A DNA stretch of 7,479 nt from Clostridiales bacterium (GCA_022791355.1 JAAVYX010000155.1:1-7479), one strand, 5' to 3'. Positions 1 through 6,415 are shown, counted from the first letter of the stretch. Program-made: numbers and translations. Notes: generated by a model not told the origin, from the sequence alone.

Positions 1-1
1 G

Positions 2-580
2 CCCCGAGGGTCCGGCCTGGTCTACAGCTCCCAGGTGCCCAATAACCAGATCTTCTACCGCTACCAGAACCATATCCAAACGGCCGTTCCCCGCGCCCTC
101 AAGCAGGGGCTGTATAACTGGGAGGTCACCGATTTAAAGGTGACCCTGGTGGGAGGGGAGCACCACACCATCCATACCCATCCGCTGGACTTTTTTTTGG
201 CCACCCCCATGGCCGTCATGAACGGCTTGCAGAATACCGGTACAACCCTGTTGGAGCCTATGCAGCAGGTGCGGCTTTCCGCGCCGGAGGCGTATGTGGG
301 AAAGGTCATCGGGGATATGATTGCCATGCGGGGCGTTTTCGATTCCCCAGTGATAGCCGGGGGACGTTTTACCATGGAGGCTAAGGTTCCCGCCGCTGCC
401 TTTATGGATTATACCGTCCGGCTGGCCTCCCTCACCGCGGGCCGGGGGATGGTCAGCACCCGATTCGCCGGCTACGAGCCCTGCGACCTTTCGCTCGGGG
501 CAACAGCCAAGCGCCGGGGCGTTAACCCGCTGGACCGGGAGAAGTGGATTCTCACCCAGCGCAGCGCCATGCGGGAATAA
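2..580 (+). CDS. TetM/TetO-like ribosomal-protection or EF-G-like GTPase, C-terminal part only
   Basis: The frame is open from the left edge and ends at TAA, giving about 192 residues of a protein whose family is normally about 640 long. The GTPase domain lies outside the window. What is visible fits domains IV and V of the TetM/TetO branch of EF-G. GSGLVYSS and the stretch KQGLYNWEVTD match the family's EQGLYGWNVTD region as I recall it. GTTLLEP opens domain V, and a C-terminal helix ends the protein. Such proteins bind the ribosomal A site; the true resistance proteins expel tetracycline. The loop of domain IV at about nt 161-178 reads HHTIHT, where TetM/TetO as I remember them carry YYSPVS. 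This makes a housekeeping or divergent paralogue more likely than a proven resistance gene. An internal GTG at 35 is not the start, because homology continues upstream of it. Confidence 0.85.
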   Translation, partial: PRGSGLVYSSQVPNNQIFYRYQNHIQTAVPRALKQGLYNWEVTDLKVTLVGGEHHTIHTHPLDFFLATPMAVMNGLQNTGTTLLEPMQQVRLSAPEAYVGKVIGDMIAMRGVFDSPVIAGGRFTMEAKVPAAAFMDYTVRLASLTAGRGMVSTRFAGYEPCDLSLGATAKRRGVNPLDREKWILTQRSAMRE

Positions 581-890
581 ATTTACAGAAAATTCTATGT
601 ATTTGCTGGAATGTGTGCTATACTGAAATATATATGACGGATATGCCGCGCGCCTTTTTTTCGGTTGATTATTTAACAGCATATAGTTTTTGCTTTATGT
701 TTGGGAAGTTCCGCGCCGGATATCCCTTTCGTATGACTTCGATACCAAATTGCGAGGCGCACCGTCTTTTCTTTATAGGGAAATCTTGCGTGCAACCCCG
801 CGCTATACTAAATGTAAAAAGAAGAAAATCTAAAGCCAGGCCCTTCATCGTAATAAGAATATATTTAAAACCATCAAAATATACGCGGAC
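581..890. other. Spacer between the TetM-like gene and the PHP gene
   Basis: About 310 bases with no supported gene. The stretch is more AT-rich than the flanking genes. It holds T-runs near 655-661 and 767-774 and two CTATACT motifs at 618-624 and 803-809. I could not find a GC-rich stem immediately before a T-run, so no clear terminator for the upstream gene is visible. Open frames crossing it lack a ribosome binding site and show no recognisable protein sequence. Confidence 0.5.
616..624 (+). promoter_or_regulatory. Possible extended -10 promoter element
   Basis: TGCTATACT matches an extended -10 element (TGN followed by a TATAAT-like hexamer). No good -35 hexamer sits 16-18 bases upstream, which is tolerable for an extended -10 promoter. 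A second CTATACT lies at 803-809, nearer the PHP gene, but lacks the TG extension. Either could start the transcript of the PHP gene at 905. This is motif reading only. Confidence 0.25.
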
Positions 891-896
891 AGGAGG
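891..896 (+). promoter_or_regulatory. Ribosome binding site that sets the PHP gene start
   Basis: A full AGGAGG lies 8 bases before the GTG at 905 and only 2 bases before an in-frame TTG at 899. Normal spacing is roughly 5-10 bases, so GTG at 905 is the likely start. The next in-frame ATG, at 923, is too far away and would leave only one residue before the essential FHTH metal-binding motif. Confidence 0.75.
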
Positions 897-904
897 CTTT
901 GCCT

Positions 905-1720
905 GTGGCTTATAAAAACAAAATGGATTTCCACACCCATACGGATAATTCGCCTGATGCAGTGCATTCGGTCATGCTCCTGTGCGAGCGAGCGTGTCAA
1001 ATCGGCCTGCGGGCCATCGCCATTACCGATCATTGCGAATGCCATGCATATAAAAAGGACCGATACGATCTCACGGCCCGCCAGTCCTTTTTTGAGGCGA
1101 CCAAGGCCCGCTCGGTATTTTCCGGCCAGCTTATCGTGCTGCGGGGCGTCGAGCTGGGCCAGCCGCTGGCCGACGCCGACGCGGCCGCCGGCGCGCTGAG
1201 CCGTCCCTTAGACTTTGTGCTGGCTTCCCAGCACTGTCTGGCCGGCAAAGAAGACTTTTATTATATGGACTATACCCTTCCCGAGAACGACCCTCACGAG
1301 CTGCTGCATCTATACTTTTCCCAGCTTACCGATATCGTAGGCTGGGGCAAGTTCGACAGTCTGGCCCACCTGACCTATCCGCTGCGGTACATCACCGGGG
1401 TGCACGGCATACAGGTAGATATCACCCACTACTATGACCAGATGGACCGCCTGTTCCGCCTGATGGCCCGCACAGGCAAGGCGCTGGAGATCAACACCTC
1501 CGGCCTGCGGCAGGAGCTGGGGACCGCCCTGCCTGATTTGTCCCTTCTAAGACGGTTTAAGGAAGCCGGCGGGGAGTATATCACCATCGGGTCGGACGCC
1601 CATAGGGCCGACGATATAGGCGCGGGGGTGGAGGAGGGCATGGCCCTGGCCGCCGTGGCCGGCTTCAAATACGTCACCCTCTATCAAAACCGGGTGCCGG
1701 TGCAGATTCCTTTGATTTAG
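905..1720 (+). CDS. PHP-domain phosphoesterase, HisJ histidinol-phosphatase family
   Basis: A 271-residue protein, the usual length for HisJ-type histidinol-phosphatases, which remove phosphate from L-histidinol phosphate in histidine synthesis. The PHP metal-binding set is complete in order: H10 and H12 in DFHTH, D42 and H43 in ITDHCE, E83 in GVELG, H110 in ASQHC, H155 in LAHLTYP, and D231 and H233 in GSDAH. These residues hold the divalent metal centre in this fold. The spacing between motifs, the tail GFKYVTLYQNR and the cytosolic, signal-free N-terminus fit the HisJ branch rather than the polymerase-associated PHP domains. No other histidine gene is visible, and the gene stands alone between two long spacers, so the substrate could differ from histidinol phosphate. 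The family call is firm; the exact substrate is inferred. Confidence 0.87.
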   Translation: MAYKNKMDFHTHTDNSPDAVHSVMLLCERACQIGLRAIAITDHCECHAYKKDRYDLTARQSFFEATKARSVFSGQLIVLRGVELGQPLADADAAAGALSRPLDFVLASQHCLAGKEDFYYMDYTLPENDPHELLHLYFSQLTDIVGWGKFDSLAHLTYPLRYITGVHGIQVDITHYYDQMDRLFRLMARTGKALEINTSGLRQELGTALPDLSLLRRFKEAGGEYITIGSDAHRADDIGAGVEEGMALAAVAGFKYVTLYQNRVPVQIPLI

Positions 1721-1811
1721 AGCCATACCTCAAAACCTAAAAAGTTCCGCGACTGGGCGTTGTCTTCCTGTACGCTATTCCCGTTCTGATTTGGTTTTTA
1801 AGAACTGTCTT

Positions 1812-1843
1812 AAATGGATAGATTTTCGCTCAGCCCATCTAAG
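1812..1843 (+). repeat. Imperfect direct repeat, copy 1
   Basis: Starts AAATGGATAGATTTTCGCTC. Compared with the copy at 1936-1966 this block differs by one extra G and one A/G change over its first 20 bases. Similarity then decays over the next 12 bases (about 7 of 12 identical). The two copies are about 124 bases apart and bracket the hairpin cluster. Confidence 0.55.
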
Positions 1844-1864
1844 CGAATGGCCTTTGGCCATTCG
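1844..1864. repeat. Perfect 9-bp hairpin, first of three in a row
   Basis: CGAATGGCC and GGCCATTCG are perfect inverted repeats around a TTT loop. Two shorter hairpins follow at once, CCC-GCAA-GGG (1871-1880) and CTCCTC-TTT-GAGGAG (1884-1898). No T-run follows, so this is not a typical intrinsic terminator. It could be a structured RNA, a protein site, or part of an intergenic repeat element. Confidence 0.6.
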
Positions 1865-1924
1865 TTGCTTCCCGCAAGGGACACTCCTCTTTGAGGAGCG
1901 CTAGAGGGTTTCACAAAAATTTTG

Positions 1925-1938
1925 CTTTGCACGGCAAA
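1925..1938. repeat. Hairpin-forming 14-mer CTTTGCACGGCAAA, copy A
   Basis: Identical to 6439-6452 in the spoIIR leader. TTTGC and GCAAA pair around an ACG loop. Its 3' end runs straight into copy 2 of the direct repeat (1936-1966), which suggests a composite intergenic element. Confidence 0.6.
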
Positions 1939-1966
1939 TGATAGGTTTTCGCTCGGGGCTTCTATG
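1936..1966 (+). repeat. Imperfect direct repeat, copy 2
   Basis: Starts AAATGATAGGTTTTCGCTC and matches the copy at 1812-1843 with one deletion and one substitution in the core. It overlaps the last three bases of the 14-mer hairpin at 1925-1938. Confidence 0.55.
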
Positions 1967-2024
1967 TGAACGTACAAAGGTCTTTTCTAGCGTCCCGGTA
2001 CGAAAGTATTGCTCTGATGTCCCC

Positions 2025-2070
2025 GGCGCTATGCGCCTCTGCCTGGAGAGCCTGGCGCAAAAGCGCTTTT
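2025..2070 (+). promoter_or_regulatory. Mutually exclusive hairpins in the Lrp leader (attenuator-like)
   Basis: Four short complementary segments occur in a row: GGCGC (2025-2029), GCGCC (2033-2037), GGCGC (2054-2058) and GCGC (2063-2066), the last followed by TTTT. Segment 1 can pair with 2, 2 with 3 (helped by TCT/AGA inside), and 3 with 4, so the pairings compete as in an attenuator. The 3:4 stem is only 4 bp, too weak for a confident terminator. No T-box signature was found. Confidence 0.25.
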
Positions 2071-2147
2071 ACATTGCTTTCCCGCAGGGGGAGGCCTCGC
2101 AAAAATATACCCGGAGCGTAATACAGCAAGAGAAAGGAGCCGTAAAA

Positions 2148-2636
2148 ATGGAGATTAACTATAAGCTGTTGAACCGATTGAACGAGAACGCCCGCTATAC
2201 CGACCGGGAGCTGGCGGTCATGCTGAATATGACCGAGGAAGAGGTGAGGAGCCAGATAGACGAAATGGAGAAGGCCGGCATCATCCGGAGCTATAAGGCG
2301 GTGGTGGATTGGGACCGGATGGACCGGGCCTATGTTTCCGCCCTTATCGAGCTGAAGGTTACCCCCCAGCCCGACGCCGGATTTGAGAATATCGCCCATC
2401 AGGTCATGCGGTTCGACGAGGTGGAGACGGTTTATCTCATGTCGGGGGGGTACGACTTGTGCGTCATCGTCACAGGGAAGACCTTTCAGGAAATCGCCAT
2501 GTTCGTGGCCAAGCAGCTGGCGACCATGGCTGCGGTTACCTCTACGGCCACCCATTTCGTGCTGCGCCGGTATAAGGAACTGAACGTGGAGCTGTGCGAT
2601 ACAAAGAGCGACGATAGGGGGACCATGTCTCTGTGA
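2148..2636 (+). CDS. Lrp/AsnC family transcriptional regulator
   Basis: A 162-residue DNA-binding protein, the usual size for this family. Residues about 4-55 form the winged helix-turn-helix, with the family pattern NARYTDRELAVMLNMT, then EEEVRSQIDEMEKAGII and a Y-x-A-x-V-D linker. Residues about 65-150 form the RAM effector and oligomerisation domain, with the typical SGGYDLCVIV strand that lies by the amino-acid pocket. Members sense amino acids and often control an adjacent transport or metabolic gene. The ATG at 2148 is chosen because AAAGGAG ends 8 bases before it; an in-frame ATG at 1938 lacks such a site. The stop codon overlaps the start of the aminotransferase, so this regulator is probably made together with, and may control, the two genes that follow. 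The ligand is unknown. Confidence 0.92.
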   Translation: MEINYKLLNRLNENARYTDRELAVMLNMTEEEVRSQIDEMEKAGIIRSYKAVVDWDRMDRAYVSALIELKVTPQPDAGFENIAHQVMRFDEVETVYLMSGGYDLCVIVTGKTFQEIAMFVAKQLATMAAVTSTATHFVLRRYKELNVELCDTKSDDRGTMSL

Positions 2637-3805
2637 TGGATTACAATAAGATTCTCAATCCGACGGTCAAGGACATCAAGCCCTCGGGTATCCGGAAGTT
2701 CTTTGATATCGCCGAGGAAATGGAGGAGGTCATCTCCCTGGGCGTGGGAGAACCTGATTTTCCCACACCCTTTCATATTCGCCGGGCGGGCATTCAGTCT
2801 TTAGAGGAGGGCAAGACCCGGTATACCTCCAATTGGGGTCTCAAGGAGCTGCGAGGCGAGATCGCCCGCTGTATGGAGCGCAAGTACCGGCTCAGCTACG
2901 ATGCGGCCGACGAGGTTTTGGTAACGGTCGGAGGCAGCGAGGCCATTGACGGGGCCATCCGCGCCTTGGTACGGCCGGGAGACGAGGTGCTCATCGTCCA
3001 GCCCAGCTTTGTCTGTTACGAGCCCATCACCTTACTGGCCGGCGGTACGCCGGTCATTTTGGAGATGAAGCCGGAGGACGATTTCCGTCTGACCGCCCAG
3101 GCCCTGCGGGCCAGTATCACCCCCAAAACCAAGGCGCTGATCCTCCCCTTTCCCAGCAATCCCACCGGCGCGGTCATGCGCCGGAAGGACTTGGAGGCGA
3201 TTGCCGAGGTCTTGCGGGGAACCGATATCATGGTCATTTCTGACGAAATCTACGCCGAGCTTACATATGGGGACACGGCTCATGTGTCCATCGCCTCCAT
3301 CGAGGGCATGCGGGAGCGCACGGTGGTCATCGGCGGCTTCTCGAAAACCTATTCCATGACCGGCTGGCGGCTGGGGTACGCCTGCGGCCCGGCCCCTGTT
3401 TTGCAGCAGATGACCAAAATTCATCAGTTCGCCATTATGTCGGCCCCTACCACCTCACAGTACGCGGCCGTCGAGGCCCTGCGAAACGGGGATGAGGACG
3501 TCCGCAAAATGGCTGAGGAATACGATATGCGCCGCTGCTTTGTAGTGGACGGCTTTAATAACCTGGGCCTTTTCTGTTTCGAACCGCAGGGCGCTTTTTA
3601 TTGCTTCCCCTGTATTAAGAGTACGGGACTTTCCTCAGAGGAATTTTGTGAAAAGCTTCTGTACGCAGAGCATGTGGCCATCGTCCCCGGCACCGCTTTT
3701 GGGGACTGTGGGGAAGGGTATGTCCGGGTGTCCTACTGCTATTCTCTGGGACATTTGAAGGAAGCCCTGCGCCGTATCGCCCGTTTTCTGGACGGTCTGC
3801 GATGA
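2636..3805 (+). CDS. PLP-dependent class I/II aminotransferase (aspartate aminotransferase fold)
   Basis: A 389-residue fold-type I aminotransferase that would move an amino group between an amino acid and a 2-oxo acid in the cytosol. The N-terminus INPSGIRKF-type region is seen as KPSGIRKFF, followed by LGVGEPDF. Catalytic landmarks are N175 in PSNPTGA, D203 and Y206 in SDEIYAE, the Schiff-base lysine K237 in GFSKTYSMTGWRLGY, and the carboxylate-binding R364 in YVRVSY. All are intact. The closest named relatives by pattern are PatA-type enzymes, but the sequence does not settle the substrate. The ATG at 2636 shares its A with the regulator's TGA. A GTG at 2633 is the alternative and sits closer (10 bases) to the AGGGGGA at 2616-2622. 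The last four bases overlap the next gene, implying coupled translation. Confidence 0.92.
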   Translation: MDYNKILNPTVKDIKPSGIRKFFDIAEEMEEVISLGVGEPDFPTPFHIRRAGIQSLEEGKTRYTSNWGLKELRGEIARCMERKYRLSYDAADEVLVTVGGSEAIDGAIRALVRPGDEVLIVQPSFVCYEPITLLAGGTPVILEMKPEDDFRLTAQALRASITPKTKALILPFPSNPTGAVMRRKDLEAIAEVLRGTDIMVISDEIYAELTYGDTAHVSIASIEGMRERTVVIGGFSKTYSMTGWRLGYACGPAPVLQQMTKIHQFAIMSAPTTSQYAAVEALRNGDEDVRKMAEEYDMRRCFVVDGFNNLGLFCFEPQGAFYCFPCIKSTGLSSEEFCEKLLYAEHVAIVPGTAFGDCGEGYVRVSYCYSLGHLKEALRRIARFLDGLR

Positions 3806-4950
3806 GAGATATAGAAAACGGCGTATCCCTTTGCGATTGCGAGGACTACGATCCTGCCTTATTGGACAGGGCCATGGAGGCCCATTTTGCAGATCTTCAG
3901 GCGGACGGGCTGCTGCGCCCCGGTATAAAGGCGGTCCTGAAACCCAACCTGGTTATGAAGCGGCGGCCCGAAGAGGCCACAACCACCCACCCGGCGGTGG
4001 TGGCCGCGGTCGTCCGGGTCCTGCGAAAACGGGGGGTGGAGCATATCACCCTGGCCGACTCGCCCGGCGGGCTGTATAACCCGGGGGTCCTTTCGGCCCT
4101 GTACGCCTCCACCGGCATGAAGGAGACGGCGGGGGCCGAGGGCTTTTCCCTCAACCTGGATACCGGCTTTCAGAACCTGCGGGCCGAGGGGGCTGTCCGC
4201 TGCCATAGCTTCGACATCATAAACCCGCTGGCCGAGGCCGACCTCATTATCAACCTCTGCAAGCTGAAAACCCACGCCATGACCGGCTTGTCCGGCGCCT
4301 GTAAAAATATGTTCGGCGCGGTGCCGGGACTGAAAAAGCCCGAGCTGCACTGTCAGTTTCCCGACCGGGCGGCCTTTGGGGAGATGCTGGTGGACCTCTG
4401 CTGTCTGACTCGTCCCGCCCTCACCATTGTGGACGCGGTGGAATGTATGGAGGGCAACGGCCCCACCGGCGGCAGCCGCCGGCATATGGGCTTGACCCTG
4501 GCCGGCCGCAATCCCTTTTCCCTGGACCTGATTCTCTGCCGTCTGATCGGGGTCGAGCCCCGGGCCGTCTCCACCTGTCTTTCGGCTATAGAGCGGGGAC
4601 TTTGTCCGGACAGTCCCGACAAGGTCGAGACGGCGGGAGACCCGGTTTCAGACTATGCAGCAGTCTTTCAGCCGCCCGATTCCCGTTCGGTGGACTTTAC
4701 CGACCGTGCGCCCGGCTTCCTGCGGCGGCCGGCCGCCGCACTGTTCAAACGGGCGGCGCCCAAGCCGGTGGTTCGCCGTTCGGACTGCGTGGGCTGCGGG
4801 AAATGCGCCGAAAGCTGTCCCCAGCATATCATTACGCTGATTGATCGAAAGGCGCATATACAGTACCGGCGATGTATACGCTGCTACTGCTGCCATGAAA
4901 TGTGCCCGGTGCGGGCCATCGATCTCAAACGCTTCGCCCTTTTTCGGTGA
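3802..4950 (+). CDS. DUF362 domain protein with C-terminal 2x[4Fe-4S] ferredoxin module
   Basis: A 382-residue protein. Residues about 40-300 carry the DUF362 pattern: KPNLVMK at 47-53 with T62-H63-P64, ADSPGG at 85-90, and the signature KLKTHAMTGLSGACKNMFG at 154-172. Residues about 329-369 hold two 4Fe-4S cluster motifs, C329-C332-C335-C339-P and C358-C361-C364-C368-P, with an extra C363. No signal peptide or membrane segment is evident, so it should be cytosolic. The DUF362 reaction is not established; the ferredoxin part indicates electron transfer. Its ATG lies inside the aminotransferase stop (ATGA), so the two are translated together. I infer a redox step connected with the amino or oxo acid handled by the aminotransferase, but the sequence does not identify it. 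Confidence 0.9.
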   Translation: MRDIENGVSLCDCEDYDPALLDRAMEAHFADLQADGLLRPGIKAVLKPNLVMKRRPEEATTTHPAVVAAVVRVLRKRGVEHITLADSPGGLYNPGVLSALYASTGMKETAGAEGFSLNLDTGFQNLRAEGAVRCHSFDIINPLAEADLIINLCKLKTHAMTGLSGACKNMFGAVPGLKKPELHCQFPDRAAFGEMLVDLCCLTRPALTIVDAVECMEGNGPTGGSRRHMGLTLAGRNPFSLDLILCRLIGVEPRAVSTCLSAIERGLCPDSPDKVETAGDPVSDYAAVFQPPDSRSVDFTDRAPGFLRRPAAALFKRAAPKPVVRRSDCVGCGKCAESCPQHIITLIDRKAHIQYRRCIRCYCCHEMCPVRAIDLKRFALFR

Positions 4951-5332
4951 GCCGGCGGCTTGATTCGCCTCTGCACTTTGGACAGGCCGGTCGCGGAAGC
5001 GGGGCGTAAGCAAGGCTCGTGCCGGCCGGAATGTTTAGGTTCGGCTGCCGCCCGCCCTGATAGAACAGTACGTCGGATAGCCCTTATGCGGGACGGCCCG
5101 GATAGGCGATTCGATGAGTGGCGGGCGACGTTTCTCAGATGGGGCGGGCGGCGGATGCAGGACGGTCTTATGATGCGCTGCCAAAACGAGATTGTCTATG
5201 AGGGATTTCGCCGGTACAAGCAAGCGGGCCCGTAAGGACCGGCGATACGCTTCAGCGCGAAGCTTTCTTTTAGCGGACCCATTCAGCGGACGGCTGCGGC
5301 CAAAAACAAATGACAGATAGGAGAAAGGCCTC
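4951..5332. other. Spacer between the DUF362 gene and ispE
   Basis: About 380 GC-rich bases with no gene I can support. A + strand frame from TTG 4960 to 5235 would encode 91 Arg- and Gly-rich residues, but it lacks a good ribosome binding site and resembles no family I know. A weak sigma-A-like pair, TTGTCT (5192-5197) and TACAAG (5215-5220) with 17 bases between, might serve ispE. A short hairpin with a T-rich tail follows at 5249-5271. AGCGGAC occurs twice (5272-5278 and 5286-5292). Confidence 0.45.
5249..5271 (+). terminator. Weak candidate intrinsic terminator
   Basis: GCTTC and GAAGC pair around AGCGC, followed by TTTCTTTT. The stem is only 5 bp, so termination would be partial at best. 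It could end the DUF362 transcript about 300 bases after the stop codon. Confidence 0.3.
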
Positions 5333-5335
5333 TTG
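5319..5335 (+). promoter_or_regulatory. Ribosome binding site and TTG start of ispE
   Basis: AGGAG at 5319-5323 lies 9 bases before TTG at 5333. An in-frame TAG at 5318-5320 rules out any earlier start. The conserved IspE N-terminus (residues QITVKAHAKLNL) begins right after the TTG, so a TTG start is the best reading. Confidence 0.75.
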
Positions 5336-6205
5336 CAGATCACAGTGAAAGCCCACGCCAAATTGAATTTGACCTTGGACGTCACCGGCCGGCGGCCCGA
5401 CGGGTATCATCTGCTGGATATGGTGGTCCAGTCTTTAGACCTGGCGGATACGGTAACCCTTTCGACCAATACCTCAGGGGAAATCCTTCTGCGTACAAAC
5501 GAAAAAGAACTGCCCGCGGATGAGAATAATATCGCTTACAAAGCCGCCGCACTCTTTTATCAAACCTGGGGCAGGACCTGCGAGGGATTACGAATCAGCC
5601 TAAAGAAACGTATTCCCCTGGCGGCGGGACTGGGGGGCGGCAGCGCCGACGCGGCGGCCGTCCTGTTGGGACTTAATCGTCTGAATATGCAGCCCTTCAC
5701 CAAGGACCAGTTGGAGGATATGGCGCTGGAGCTGGGGGCCGACGTTCCCCTCTGCCTGACCGGCGGTACCTTGGAGGCCGGGGGAATCGGCGGGATCCTG
5801 TCGCCCCTGCCCGACCTGCCCGACTGTTGGTTTGCGCTGGTGCGGCCGGGAGAGAAGCCGTCCACCGGAGAAATGTACCGCCGGTACGACGCGCTGGATA
5901 CCGGCCGCCATCCGGATACCCAAGGCGCGGTGGGCGCCATCTGCGGCGGGGACTTGGAGGAGCTGGGACAAAAGCTGTATAATGTCTTCGAACAGGTCTG
6001 GCAGACCACCGATATGGATACCGCCCGGCGGATCATGCGGGAACGGGGAGCGTTGGGCGTATCCCTCAGCGGCAGCGGGCCAACCCTTTTCGGCCTTTTC
6101 GCCAATCGGGACCAGGCCGCGAAAGCCGCCGCGGACCTTGCGCAGACCTTCGGGGACGCGCTGGTCTGCGAGCCTGTGGGCGCGGGCTGTGAAATCGACG
6201 ATTAA
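5333..6205 (+). CDS. ispE: 4-diphosphocytidyl-2-C-methyl-D-erythritol kinase
   Basis: A 290-residue GHMP kinase that phosphorylates CDP-methylerythritol with ATP, the fourth dedicated step of the MEP route to isoprenoids, in the cytosol. Length is normal. The N-terminal AKLNLTLDV includes K10. RRPDGYHLLDMV at about 20-31 is the typical IspE substrate region. The ATP loop is P95-LAAGLGGGSADAA. D137 in LGADVPLCLTGG matches the catalytic aspartate, and SLSGSGPTLFGLF at 244-256 is the third GHMP motif. All key residues are present. It stands apart from the DUF362 gene by about 380 bases and is followed by a cluster of terminator-like hairpins, so it is probably expressed as a single-gene unit. 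Translation from a TTG may lower its yield. Confidence 0.95.
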   Translation: MQITVKAHAKLNLTLDVTGRRPDGYHLLDMVVQSLDLADTVTLSTNTSGEILLRTNEKELPADENNIAYKAAALFYQTWGRTCEGLRISLKKRIPLAAGLGGGSADAAAVLLGLNRLNMQPFTKDQLEDMALELGADVPLCLTGGTLEAGGIGGILSPLPDLPDCWFALVRPGEKPSTGEMYRRYDALDTGRHPDTQGAVGAICGGDLEELGQKLYNVFEQVWQTTDMDTARRIMRERGALGVSLSGSGPTLFGLFANRDQAAKAAADLAQTFGDALVCEPVGAGCEIDD

Positions 6206-6300
6206 TCGATTCGCGGGGAATGTGATGCGGGCTATTTTTAATAAGCGGCCTTGCGGCTTGTTGTTGCGCGGGCCATTCCTCTTGAGAGCGATATATAACG

Positions 6301-6337
6301 GTAGGCGCTTATTACAGTATCTGCGCTACTATTTTTT
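6301..6337 (+). terminator. Candidate intrinsic terminator after ispE
   Basis: GTA(G)GCGC and GCGCTAC pair (7 bp with one bulged G) around a 14-base loop, followed by TA and six T at 6332-6337. It lies about 95 bases after the ispE stop. The stem is moderate, so it may be leaky. Confidence 0.45.
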
Positions 6338-6367
6338 CGCCTGCCCGCCCGTCCCAGCGGACAGGCG
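6338..6367. repeat. Stable hairpin between two terminators
   Basis: CGCCTG pairs with CAGGCG and, after one mismatch, CCGC pairs with GCGG around an 8-base loop. The downstream tail is CTTTAAATT, not a clean T-run. It sits directly between the candidate terminator at 6301-6337 and the strong one at 6382-6415. Confidence 0.5.
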
Positions 6368-6381
6368 CTTTAAATTGAAAA

Positions 6382-6415
6382 GGCCCCGGGCCGGGACGGC
6401 CTGGGGGCCGTTTTT
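6382..6415 (+). terminator. Strong intrinsic terminator
   Basis: GGCCCC pairs with GGGGCC, and the stem continues GGGCC with GGCCT past one bulged G. The total is 11 pairs around the loop GGGAC, followed by G and five T (6411-6415). It separates ispE from the spoIIR unit. Confidence 0.85.

Larger units (their letters stand above)
1721..2147. other. Long hairpin-rich spacer before the Lrp gene
   Basis: About 427 bases with no supported gene. Visible structures are: a 7-bp inverted repeat TTTAAGA/TCTTAAA at 1797-1814; a 9-bp hairpin at 1844-1864; CCC-GCAA-GGG at 1871-1880; CTCCTC-TTT-GAGGAG at 1884-1898; CTTTGCACGGCAAA at 1925-1938; GGCGC-TAT-GCGCC at 2025-2037; and the palindrome AAAAGCGCTTTT at 2059-2070. 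None is followed by a proper T-run, so no clear terminator for the PHP gene is seen. The Lrp reading frame happens to stay open back to an ATG at 1938, but that start has no ribosome binding site and the extra 70 residues do not look like the family. Confidence 0.6.

Noticed and set aside
544..915. 123-codon open frame across the first spacer
   Set aside because: It begins inside the TetM-like gene, lacks a ribosome binding site and shows no recognisable features.
1938..2147. Upstream extension of the Lrp reading frame from ATG 1938, giving a 232-residue protein
   Set aside because: No ribosome binding site at 1938. The extra 70 residues cover repeats and hairpins, and 162 residues from ATG 2148 match the family length with a good AAAGGAG.
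2025..2147. T-box or other known riboswitch before the Lrp operon
   Set aside because: The conserved T-box sequence (AGGGTGGNACCGCG type) is absent and I recognised no other riboswitch core.
3859..4485. Long - strand open frame inside the DUF362 gene
   Set aside because: GC-rich coding DNA commonly leaves antisense frames open. The + strand protein has clear motifs and the antisense product has none.
5192..5220. Sigma-A promoter for ispE (TTGTCT, 17 bases, TACAAG)
   Set aside because: Both hexamers are weak and a terminator-like hairpin lies between them and ispE, so it is mentioned only in the spacer entry.
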